Assembly: GCA_015233295.1 (NCBI GenBank)
Contig: JADFYC010000051.1
Coordinates: 1 to 14,820 of the forward strand
DNA from: Deltaproteobacteria bacterium
GTDB taxonomy: Bacteria > Desulfobacterota > JADFXK01
Length of the DNA: 14,820 nucleotides
Direction of reading: 5' to 3'
Part shown: positions 7,615 to 14,820 of the stretch, one piece after another
Position numbering within the stretch: position 1 is the stretch's first letter
How the letters are laid out: every line of letters starts with the position of its first letter
The notes under the pieces: generated by a model
The model's database searches: none
What the model saw: only the letters and a program-made list of their open reading frames with translations
Told to the model about the DNA's origin: nothing
Made by a program: the position numbers and the translations under genes

Positions 7615-7998
7615 TTAGAACAGCTTGACAATGGCAATCGCAGCCGCAATCAGGGTCAGGCACATCCCGATATTCCATTTGATAAGGCTAACTTGCATTT
7701 GGGCTATATCGGCCTTGACGTCTTTTCTTAAGCCCTCAATATCCGTCTTGGTCGATAATTTTAGTTCTTCTATATCCCGCTTGACATCGGCAATATCTCG
7801 TTGAGTGGCTGATCTTAATCCCTCAATGTCTCGTTGAGTGGCTAGCCTTAAGCCATCAATATCTCTTTTCGTCGCCACCTCAGAAAGTTACTGTTTGAGC
7901 GTCTCCCGTAAAATTTCGGACAACTCCCGGCTGGTGGTATCGGGCAACCCACTCTTGGACAACCGGTCATAAACCGATAAGGTATCAAAGTATTCCAT
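7615..7998 (-). pseudogene. Small coiled-coil membrane protein (DUF1640-like), interrupted by an in-frame TAA
   Basis: From ATG 7998, which follows a strong AGGAGG site, the frame reads MEYFDTLSVYDRLSKSGLPD and continues to codon 36 (ETLKQ). It then meets TAA at 7888-7890 and continues in the same frame as LSEVATKRDIDGLRL to the stop at 7615. The two halves together (126 sense codons) fit the common family with an FDTLxVYDRL head, a long charged coiled coil and one C-terminal membrane helix. Here the coiled coil contains units DIDGLRLATQR, DIEGLRSATQR, DIADVKR, DIEELKLSTKT and DIEGLRKDVKA (11 or 7 residues long), and the helix is about the last 20 residues (IGMCLTLIAAAIAIVKLF). A CAA-to-TAA transition would explain the stop. 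The downstream part alone could start at GTG 7878 (87 residues), but without a good ribosome binding site. The family's function in bacteria is unknown. Read-through or two separate peptides cannot be excluded. Confidence 0.75.
7796..7843. repeat. 15-bp direct repeat with 33-bp period inside the coiled-coil gene
   Basis: TCTCGTTGAGTGGCT occurs identically at 7796-7810 and 7829-7843. The 33-bp period equals 11 codons, so it encodes one coiled-coil unit. The near identity at DNA level suggests recent unit duplication. Confidence 0.7.
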
Positions 7999-8007
7999 AT
8001 CTCACCC

Positions 8008-8013
8008 CCTCCT
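8008..8013 (-). promoter_or_regulatory. Strong ribosome binding site for the interrupted coiled-coil gene
   Basis: The minus strand reads AGGAGGGGGTGAGAT directly before ATG 7998. This consensus site fixes the real start of the coiled-coil gene upstream of the TAA and argues against GTG 7878 being the original start. Confidence 0.75.
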
Positions 8014-8107
8014 GGACAGATTAACATGACCGGTCGGTGAATCTCAACTATAAAATATAGGTCATCTGCCGAGAATAGAGGTAATCCCAAGAGAGAAAGT
8101 AACCCGA

Positions 8108-9049
8108 ATGAAAAACAATGAGAGCTTACATCTGATGACAAGGATATTGGCCAGGCGTTACGCTTGGGGTGTTATATCTATTTTATCCTTCCTGCTATCG
8201 GCCGTAGTCTCCGGTGCCGCGGCCACCCCTGCTCTGACCAAGACCTGTACTACTCTATGCCGGGGTTTGCCCGGTCTGACGCCTGCTGAATGTCAAAAGA
8301 GCGGTTTGGAGCCGTCCGGAGCGTTATCCAACAATGGTGTTCCTATTTTGATTAAAGAGTATCCTCCTGTTCGTTCTCGCAAACCTCAAGCGCGCATCCT
8401 CGTCATCGGCGGCACACATGGCGATGAACCGGCCACGGTCATCACGGTCTTCAATTGGATGCAGAAACTTGACCGGTATCACTCCGGGGTTTTTCACTGG
8501 AAGGTCGTCCCCCTGCTCAACCCGGACGGTCTGCTCAAAAAAAAGCCCACCCGGACCAACGCCCGGGGTGTGGACCTCAACCGAAATATGCCCACTTCGT
8601 TAGGGGGCCGGGGGACATATCAACGCTGGGCCGAGAAAACCGGCCGAGATACCCGTCAATTCCCCGGATTGAAACCGGCCGGCGAACCTGAATCCAAATG
8701 GCTGGTCAAACTTATTCAGGAGTTCAAGCCCCAGGCCATCATATCCGTCCATGCTCCCCTCAACGTGGTTGATTATGATGGACCCGGACCGGCTCCGACT
8801 CAATTGGGTCGGCTACGATTGCGTCGCCTAGGCAATTTCCCCGGTACATTAGGCAATTATGCCGGTGAAGTGCTGGGGGTGCCCGTGGTCACCTTGGAAC
8901 TGCCATCAGATACCATCCCGCCATCCTCCGCAGAACTGGCAGCCATGTGGGCAGATCTGGTGAGATGGCTCAAGGCCGGCATCCCGGTCAGCCACCCAGG
9001 CAGAGCTCCGGCCAAAATAGTCGACGCCCCGGAAAAGCCGGCCAACTGA
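8108..9049 (+). CDS. Secreted M14-family zinc peptidase, murein peptide amidase-like
   Basis: The 313-residue product has a signal-peptide-like start: basic residues (RILARRYAW) followed by a hydrophobic core GVISILSFLLSAVVSGAAA (about 21-39). It should therefore be exported to the periplasm or beyond. The peptidase domain shows the zinc motif GGTHGDEP (His104, Glu107), LLNPDG, NARGVDLNRN (Asn158, Arg159 for carboxylate binding), the third zinc ligand in SVHAPL (His215) and the catalytic Glu264 in VTLELP. This arrangement is that of the small M14 group that includes MpaA, which cuts the gamma-D-Glu-diaminopimelate bond of murein peptides; the exact substrate here is not proven. A Cys-containing segment (TCTTLCRGLPGLTPAEC, 46-62) precedes the domain. 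The start could be 8108 or ATG 8135, which puts the basic residues closer to the N-terminus; neither has a strong ribosome binding site. It stands alone, divergent from the coiled-coil gene. Confidence 0.85.
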   Translation: MKNNESLHLMTRILARRYAWGVISILSFLLSAVVSGAAATPALTKTCTTLCRGLPGLTPAECQKSGLEPSGALSNNGVPILIKEYPPVRSRKPQARILVIGGTHGDEPATVITVFNWMQKLDRYHSGVFHWKVVPLLNPDGLLKKKPTRTNARGVDLNRNMPTSLGGRGTYQRWAEKTGRDTRQFPGLKPAGEPESKWLVKLIQEFKPQAIISVHAPLNVVDYDGPGPAPTQLGRLRLRRLGNFPGTLGNYAGEVLGVPVVTLELPSDTIPPSSAELAAMWADLVRWLKAGIPVSHPGRAPAKIVDAPEKPAN

Positions 9050-9117
9050 TTTTGTCGAGCCATCAAGTCTCAACATGACCCGGCCGCCCTTTGGCAAGTG
9101 AGCTTGATCATAAAAAA

Positions 9118-9152
9118 ACTGGTCCTTCCTGTAAAATAACCTTTACACCAGT
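9118..9152. other. Composite hairpin downstream of the peptidase gene
   Basis: ACTGG (9118-9122) pairs with CCAGT (9148-9152), and inside it GTAAA (9131-9135) pairs with TTTAC (9142-9146). On the plus strand the tail is only T-rich (CTTGTCTT); on the minus strand it is followed by a T7 run. It may end the peptidase transcript or stop antisense transcription from the glycosyltransferase side. The rest of 9050-9277 shows nothing recognisable. Confidence 0.35.
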
Positions 9153-9277
9153 CTTGTCTTGAGGCAAACTACGTGTTTTGACCTGTCTGGGCCGGATTCG
9201 TCCGTGGGAGCCTCAGGTAAACTCCACCCACAGCCAATGGCCGGCAACTTCACCACATAAATCATCGAGGTAGCCTC

Positions 9278-10351
<1,074 letters not shown>

Positions 10352-10360
10352 AGGCGGCTC

Positions 10361-11587
10361 GTGCCGGGTGCCGAACATAAATCCTTGCGCCGGTGGTCCA
10401 GCCGGGTTAATCAACTCCAATTGAAAATGAGCCCGATTTTGTCTTCCCGCCCCAAAGTTCTAGTCATAAACAAGTTTTATCCACCCTGGATAGGTGGCAT
10501 CGAAAAGGCCGCCGCCTTAACGGTGGAGTCTTTACAGCATGAAATCGACTTTCGAGTGTTGGTTTGCGCCCCCGATGGTCATGGTTCTTCCCAGGTTATG
10601 CATGGGGCCACCGTGCTGCGCGCCCCATCCGTCGGTGTCTTTAGGTCTATGCCGGTGTCATTCCGGTTCATGGCTCTTTACCAAAAACTTGTCCGGGACT
10701 GTGACATGGTCCATTTCCATGAGCCGTTTCCGATGGGGACCTGGGTGGGTTGGCGCTACGGTTTCCCCTGCGGGGTCTTGACCTATCATAGCGACATCCA
10801 CCGGCAACGATTCCTCAACTTGGCCTATCAGCCTATTTTCAATCGCTTTCTACATAAAATAGATTTGATCATGCCGACTTCGGCCCGGCTGGCCGCACAT
10901 TCGAGATCCCTATCGCAATTTGGTCATAAACTCCGTCCGGTCCCACTGGGGATTGAAGATCAGGCCGGTCCGGTTACTCCGACTCAACGGGATCAGATTC
11001 AATCCATCCGGGAGTCGGCCCAGGGTCGAACCGTTTTTTTCAATGTGGGAAGAATGGTTTCCTACAAGGGGCTGGATGTCCTGTTAGACGCGATGAAGTA
11101 TTGCCCCTTCGCCTTCTTATACCTGGTCGGTGATGGACCGGAAAGGCCGAGCCTGGAACGGCTGAGCCAAGCGCTGGGACTGACCGAACGGGTGCGATTC
11201 TGCGGCATGGTGCCCGACAAAGACTTGCCGGGATATTTCCGCGCCGCCGATGTATTTGCCCTACCCTCCAATTCTCCAGCCGAGGCCTTTGGATTGACCC
11301 AACTGGAGGCCATGTCTTACGGGTTGCCGGTCATCAATACCAATCTCCTCACCGGCGTCCCGGACGTCAGCCTCCATGGCCAAACCGGGCTTACAGTGCC
11401 GGTTAATAACTCTCAAGCCTTTGCCGCGGCAATGACGGCTTTGTCCGAGGATGCCGGTCTCCGGGAGATATTTGGGAAGAACGCACGGGAACGCTTCGAA
11501 CGCCTGTTCACCCTTGAAATCACGGCCAAAGAAACGCTCAAGGTATATCAGGAGGCGTTAACTAAGAGACGGCGGCAGGAGCGTTGA
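10361..11587 (+). CDS. GT4-family glycosyltransferase (second of two)
   Basis: The 408-residue protein is another GT-B family 4 enzyme. The N-terminal domain begins at about residue 31 with PKVLVINKFYPPWIGGIEKAA, the glycine-rich acceptor-side loop common in these enzymes. MVHFHEPFPMG (116-126) and LTYHSDIHRQRF (140-151) follow. The donor domain has FFNVGRMVSYKGLDVLLDAM (Arg231, Lys236), YLVGDGPERPSLE, and the EX7E motif with Glu308 and Glu316 (AEAFGLTQLEAMSYGLPVI). The start GTG 10361 is preceded by AAGG at 10351-10354; ATG 10427 is an alternative that would drop a 22-residue tail not needed for the fold. It lies 9 bp after the first glycosyltransferase and 5 bp before the likely guanylyltransferase start, so the three genes form one transcription unit for glycan assembly. 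Donor sugar is unknown. Confidence 0.9.
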   Translation: MPGAEHKSLRRWSSRVNQLQLKMSPILSSRPKVLVINKFYPPWIGGIEKAAALTVESLQHEIDFRVLVCAPDGHGSSQVMHGATVLRAPSVGVFRSMPVSFRFMALYQKLVRDCDMVHFHEPFPMGTWVGWRYGFPCGVLTYHSDIHRQRFLNLAYQPIFNRFLHKIDLIMPTSARLAAHSRSLSQFGHKLRPVPLGIEDQAGPVTPTQRDQIQSIRESAQGRTVFFNVGRMVSYKGLDVLLDAMKYCPFAFLYLVGDGPERPSLERLSQALGLTERVRFCGMVPDKDLPGYFRAADVFALPSNSPAEAFGLTQLEAMSYGLPVINTNLLTGVPDVSLHGQTGLTVPVNNSQAFAAAMTALSEDAGLREIFGKNARERFERLFTLEITAKETLKVYQEALTKRRRQER

Positions 11588-11592
11588 CATCT

Positions 11593-12702
11593 ATGAGGTC
11601 GAATATGAACCAAAATGATAAACAAGACTCAGGTAAGGCGCCGGTGTTCGTGATCATGGCCGGCGGATTCGGGACCAGGTTCTGGCCACTGAGCACCAAG
11701 GAGAACCCAAAACAGTTTCTTGATCTGTTTGGGCACCGCTCCTTATTACAACAGTGTTATGACCGAATTTCCGGGCTGACTTCTCCCGACCGGGTGCTGG
11801 TCTTAACGAATCAATCGTTCACATCCCTGGTCAGGAAACATCTCCCGGAATTACCAGAAGACAACATTATTGGCGAACCATCCCGACGGGACACGGCCGC
11901 GGCTGTAGCCCTGGCCGCATTCATCTGCCGGGCGCGCTACGGCCAGGCCACCATGGCGGTGTTGGCCGCGGACCACCTGATAGAACCGCGGGATGTCTTC
12001 ACCAAGACCTTACTTTCGGCGGTGCGGGCGGCCGACGCCGGAGAAAAGCTCTATACTTTCGGTATCTCGCCGACTTACCCGGCCACTGGTTACGGTTACT
12101 TAGAATTGGGTGAATGTCTTGATGACGATAATGGGATCAAACATTTTAAGTTGATCAGCTTTAAGGAAAAGCCGGACTTCGACACTGCCCGAAACTATCT
12201 GGAATCCGGCCGGTACAGGTGGAACAGCGGCATGTTCGTTTGGCGGACCGATACAATCATCAATGAGATCAAACAACATCTGCCCCAGCATTATGAAGCC
12301 TTTGCTGAGCTGATACCATCTTACCGTACTCCCGCCTGGGAAGAAAGGCTCCGGGCCACCTTTGAGGCCCTAAAGCCTATTTCCATCGACTTCGGGGTAA
12401 TGGAAAAGGCCCGGCAGGTATCCTGCGTTTCCTGTTCATTTAACTGGAGTGACGTCGGTGGTTGGCCGGCTTTGGATGGGCTGCTTGACCAATGTGAGGA
12501 GGGCAACTCTGCCCGAGGACAACTGGTCACTCACCAGGCCGAGGGGAACCTGGTCTATGCCCAAGACGAATCCGAGCAAGTGGCATTGGTCGGGGTGTCC
12601 AACCTGATCGTGGTCAGAGCGGGAAAGCAAACTCTAATAGTGCCCAAAGATCGGGCCGAAGAAATTAGACACCTGGTGGCCAAACTTCAAGACGCCAATT
12701 AA
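11593..12702 (+). CDS. Mannose-1-phosphate guanylyltransferase (GDP-mannose pyrophosphorylase)
   Basis: It converts mannose 1-phosphate and GTP to GDP-mannose and diphosphate in the cytosol. From ATG 11593 the product is 369 residues, the length of the single-function enzyme; the phosphomannose isomerase domain of bifunctional ManC/AlgA is absent. Motifs: nucleotide-binding signature GGFGTRFWPLSTKENPKQFL (24-43), GEPSRRDTAAAVALAA (94-109), LAADHLIEP (125-132), TGYGYLELGE (165-174), FKEKPD (190-195), YRWNSGMFVWR (208-218), SIDFGVMEKA (264-273) and CSFNWSDVGGW (281-291). AGGAG at 11577-11581 is 11 bases before ATG 11593; ATG 11605 has GAGG six bases upstream and is an alternative, whereas TTG 11584 would be too close to the site. 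Position directly behind two GT4 enzymes suggests it supplies their donor. The manC-like symbol is withheld because of the single-domain form. Confidence 0.92.
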   Translation: MRSNMNQNDKQDSGKAPVFVIMAGGFGTRFWPLSTKENPKQFLDLFGHRSLLQQCYDRISGLTSPDRVLVLTNQSFTSLVRKHLPELPEDNIIGEPSRRDTAAAVALAAFICRARYGQATMAVLAADHLIEPRDVFTKTLLSAVRAADAGEKLYTFGISPTYPATGYGYLELGECLDDDNGIKHFKLISFKEKPDFDTARNYLESGRYRWNSGMFVWRTDTIINEIKQHLPQHYEAFAELIPSYRTPAWEERLRATFEALKPISIDFGVMEKARQVSCVSCSFNWSDVGGWPALDGLLDQCEEGNSARGQLVTHQAEGNLVYAQDESEQVALVGVSNLIVVRAGKQTLIVPKDRAEEIRHLVAKLQDAN

Positions 12703-12747
12703 GCATCACCGGCTATCCGCCATAAACAATATATTACCCCAGGACTG

Positions 12748-12882
12748 CTGTTTCTGGTTGCATGTTGCTGGTTACTTGTTGCTTGTTTCTGGTTACTTGT
12801 TGCTTGTTTCTGGTTACTTGTTGAAGAATACCAGTAACTGGTAACGAGAAACATGCAACGAGAAACTTGCAACGAGTTGACC
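12748..12882. repeat. 21-bp tandem repeats flanked by partly complementary sequence
   Basis: A 21-bp unit beginning GTTACTTGTTGC and ending TTTCTG occurs at 12771-12791 and 12792-12812, with a third partial copy at 12813-12823. A degenerate unit (GGTTGCATGTTGCTGG) precedes it. Downstream, ACCAGTAACTGGT and two copies of CAACGAGAAAC are partial reverse complements of these units, so the tract can fold into several hairpins. It fills the gap between the guanylyltransferase and radical SAM genes. There are no unique spacers, so it is not a CRISPR array. Confidence 0.8.
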
Positions 12883-14211
12883 ATGACCCCGCCGGGTAAG
12901 ACTATCCTACTAATTAATCCCTGGATTTATGATTTTGCCGCGTTTGACATGTGGGCCAAGCCATTGGGGTTACTTCTCTTAGGCGGTGAATTAATGAAGC
13001 GGGGTTACCAAGTCCGGCTGGTGGATTGCCTGGACGCCCCGGCCACCAGACGCCGGTTTGGCACCGGAAAGTTCAAGAAAACTGATATTCCCGTACCCAG
13101 CACGTTATACGGAATTAAGAGACATTTTGGCCGCTATGGCTTGTCATCGGATGATTTCTTAACCAAACTGGCCCAATCGCCTCGTCCGGCAGCCATTTTG
13201 GTCACCTCTCTCATGACTTACTGGTATCCGGGGGTGGTAGAGGCTATCCGGTTAGCCAGGTTGGTGCATCCCGGCGTTTCCATCATTCTGGGCGGGATTT
13301 ATGCTCAGATTTGCCTGGAACACGCCCGCGAGGTCTGCGGGGCGGATGTGGTCTTTGCCGGAAATGATCTGGCCGCGGCCACCCAACTGGTGGCTGAGGT
13401 GACCGGTGGCGGGGCGGAGACTGATCATTCCGAAGACTCGTCCATCGGACCTTTTCCGGCCTGGAAGCTCATCTCCGAGCCGTCATATTTGGTGACGGCC
13501 ACCTCATTTGGTTGCCCGTTCAGTTGCCCCTACTGTGCCTCGAAAATACTCAACCGGACATTTTGGCAACGTGACGTGGACGTGGTCCTGGCCGAGATTC
13601 TCCACTGGCATAAAATCAGCGGATTGCGAGATATCGCCTTTTATGATGACGCCCTGTTGGTCAATGCACCGGATCACATTGTCCCTATTTTGGAAGGGCT
13701 GGTTGCCACCGGGATAGATTTTCGGCTGCACTGCCCAAATGGTTTGCATGTATCGCTGCTTACGGAAGACCTGGCGGCTCTCCTGTTTCGAGCCGGTCTA
13801 ACCACCATCCGATTGGGCCTGGAAACGGCCTCGGCGACCTCTACAGCCGCGCTGGGGGCGAAGACGTCTTTTGAAGATTTCAAACGGGCCATCAAAATGC
13901 TTCGTCAAACCGGATTTCAGCCCCATAATCTGGGAGCCTACCTGTTGGTTGGACTGCCGGGACAAAGCGCTGCGGAAGTAGAAAACTCCCTGTTTCAGGT
14001 AATGGAGACCGGGGCCAGGCCCTACCTGGCTGAATACTCTCCATTACCCAAGACGGCATTGTGGCCCCAGGCACTGGCGGCGGCTAAGTTTGATCTAACC
14101 GAGCCCCTTTATCACAACAACACCCTCCTGCCCTGCTCCGGCCCTGATCTCACTCATGACTTCCTGTCCAGAATGCGGAAGAAAGTGGCGGATCAATTTC
14201 ATGCCCGGTGA
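12883..14211 (+). CDS. Radical SAM protein with B12-binding-type N-terminal domain
   Basis: The 442-residue protein has a Rossmann-like N-terminal domain of the B12-binding type: TILLINPWIYDF, MWAKPLGLLLLGGELMKRGYQVRLVD (23-48), ILVTSLMTYWYPGVVEAIRLAR and VSIILGGIYAQ. The radical SAM domain follows with TSFGCPFSCPYCAS, whose Cys211, Cys215 and Cys218 should bind the [4Fe-4S] cluster for S-adenosylmethionine cleavage. FYDDALLVN, LHCPNGLHVSLL, TIRLGLETAS and LVGLPGQS are typical barrel strands. The DxHxxG motif that ligates cobalt is missing (VDCLDAP at 47-53), so cobalamin may be absent or bound differently. The substrate is unknown. The reading frame is open to ATG 12853, but that start lies in the repeat tract; ATG 12883 is preferred even though its upstream CGAG is a weak site. 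It follows the glycan genes by 180 bp and may not be part of that operon. Confidence 0.85.
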   Translation: MTPPGKTILLINPWIYDFAAFDMWAKPLGLLLLGGELMKRGYQVRLVDCLDAPATRRRFGTGKFKKTDIPVPSTLYGIKRHFGRYGLSSDDFLTKLAQSPRPAAILVTSLMTYWYPGVVEAIRLARLVHPGVSIILGGIYAQICLEHAREVCGADVVFAGNDLAAATQLVAEVTGGGAETDHSEDSSIGPFPAWKLISEPSYLVTATSFGCPFSCPYCASKILNRTFWQRDVDVVLAEILHWHKISGLRDIAFYDDALLVNAPDHIVPILEGLVATGIDFRLHCPNGLHVSLLTEDLAALLFRAGLTTIRLGLETASATSTAALGAKTSFEDFKRAIKMLRQTGFQPHNLGAYLLVGLPGQSAAEVENSLFQVMETGARPYLAEYSPLPKTALWPQALAAAKFDLTEPLYHNNTLLPCSGPDLTHDFLSRMRKKVADQFHAR

Positions 14212-14229
14212 AACACCAACTTCTAACTG

Positions 14230-14281
14230 GGGCTGCCGATCGGGTGAAAACAGCCCGCCAATGGTCCGAACGGCCTGGCGG
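14230..14281 (+). other. Two adjacent hairpins after the radical SAM gene
   Basis: GGGCTG (14230-14235) can pair with CAGCCC (14251-14256), and CCGCCA (14255-14260) can pair with TGGCGG (14276-14281) around an inner GGTC/GGCC stem. The second arm of the first overlaps the first arm of the second, so they are mutually exclusive, as in attenuator-like folds. No T tract follows. They may end the radical SAM transcript. Confidence 0.35.
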
Positions 14282-14330
14282 CTAAGCGGTAAAATAACAA
14301 CTCATTTTATCTCTAAAAGATAGGATAATC

Positions 14331-14820
14331 ATGGGCATGGGCGCGGCCACACGGGGACGAGGGAATGCCGACCGGAAAAAATCTCTGATCAATATCCGTG
14401 ACATTCCTCTTTTACATGACTTTTGGGGAAAAAATTTCAAACGATATCTGAACTCCGAGGCGCTCAGGCGAACCTTAAGGGCGGCTTTATCTCATCCCCA
14501 AGGAGAGTTGATCACCAGCTTGTCCGTGCTTAGGGGCGGTCCGTTCCTCCCGGATGGTCTTCATCAGGTCGACGTCAGTTTGTTTCAAGAGGGGGATTTT
14601 CAGTATGTGTTTAAGGTTACCGTCCGGACCTATGATGGGGCGGAAACCCATCTGGCCATGATCGTAGCCAAAGACACCGGGCACCTGAGCCAATTGGCCC
14701 GGTCTGAACATGGGAACCTGAAGTATCTCTATCAGCACCGTCCCGAATATCTGGTCAGGCCGTTGTCCGGCGGGGAATTGCCGGTATCGCCTCAACAGGG
14801 CGGCTTAACCAGGCCGGTCT
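14331..14820 (+). CDS. Unidentified protein, N-terminal part only (runs off window)
   Basis: A frame opens at ATG 14331, with AGGA (14322-14325) five bases upstream, and stays open for 163 codons to the window end. The N-terminus is basic and glycine-rich (MGMGAATRGRGNADRKKS), followed by LLHDFWGKNFKRYLNSEALRRTLRAAL. Residues about 90-116 look like paired beta strands (FQYVFKVTVRTYDG, THLAMIVAKD), then a helix with EHGNLKYLYQ (127-136) and YLVRPLSGGEL (140-150). That strand-Lys-helix-Glu order resembles the N-lobe of protein-kinase or aminoglycoside-phosphotransferase-like folds, but no catalytic motif is inside the window, so the call is only a guess. Codon use matches the neighbours. It is 119 bp after the radical SAM gene on the same strand. 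Confidence 0.7.
   Translation, partial: MGMGAATRGRGNADRKKSLINIRDIPLLHDFWGKNFKRYLNSEALRRTLRAALSHPQGELITSLSVLRGGPFLPDGLHQVDVSLFQEGDFQYVFKVTVRTYDGAETHLAMIVAKDTGHLSQLARSEHGNLKYLYQHRPEYLVRPLSGGELPVSPQQGGLTRPV

Noticed and set aside
7848..8141. 97-codon minus-strand frame
   Set aside because: It covers the promoter area and the head of the coiled-coil gene in another frame; the DUF1640-like frame with AGGAGG is clearly the real one.
12748..12882. Possible CRISPR array
   Set aside because: Units are 21 bp and contiguous with no unique spacers, and no cas genes are present.
12853..12882. Upstream ATG start for the radical SAM gene
   Set aside because: The ten extra residues are encoded by the repeat sequence and do not belong to the conserved domain.
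14487..14795. 102-codon minus-strand frame at the right end
   Set aside because: It is antisense to the open plus-strand gene from 14331, which has a ribosome binding site and a better protein-like composition.

Overview
The window is a chromosomal segment of a Gram-negative bacterium, moderately GC-rich with many CGG/GCC-ending codons. My best guess is a Desulfobacterota-type (delta-proteobacterial) lineage. That guess rests on the mix of families: a sensor kinase with a four-helix-type sensor, a cytidylate-kinase-like protein, a GH171/DUF1343 protein and short AT-rich intergenic repeats. No rRNA, tRNA or taxonomic marker is present to confirm it. I see no phage, transposase or CRISPR array.

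Left part (1-3303), all on the minus strand: the N-terminal 413 residues of a membrane sensor histidine kinase (its C-terminus lies beyond base 1); a cytidylate-kinase-like protein with a possible BON-like tail, followed by hairpins and a probable intrinsic terminator; a 367-bp gene-free stretch with AGCTGA-type repeats; and sfsA.

Middle part (3524-7545), plus strand: a tightly packed set of two oligopeptide-type ABC permeases (DppB/OppB-like, then DppC/OppC-like) and a GH171 (NamZ/DUF1343) protein. The three genes overlap by 11 and 4 nt. The second permease carries a one-base frameshift in a T7 tract; removing one T restores the canonical family sequence up to the stop that overlaps the GH171 start. 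fabD follows with its own strong ribosome binding site. No substrate-binding protein or transporter ATPase is in the window. Convergent to fabD is a small coiled-coil membrane protein gene (DUF1640-like) cut by an in-frame TAA codon. Next comes a secreted M14-family zinc peptidase that resembles murein peptide amidases. The peptide-type permeases, GH171 protein and M14 amidase-like protein together suggest a peptidoglycan-fragment theme; this is inference.

Right part (9278-14820), plus strand: two GT4 glycosyltransferases and a mannose-1-phosphate guanylyltransferase in one operon-like run, which points to synthesis of a mannose-containing surface glycan. After a 21-bp tandem repeat flanked by partly complementary sequence come a radical SAM protein with a degenerate B12-binding-type N-domain and the start of an unidentified gene that runs off the right edge.

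The two interrupted genes (T7 frameshift, in-frame TAA) are the most checkable oddities. I did not find a clearly new multi-gene system.
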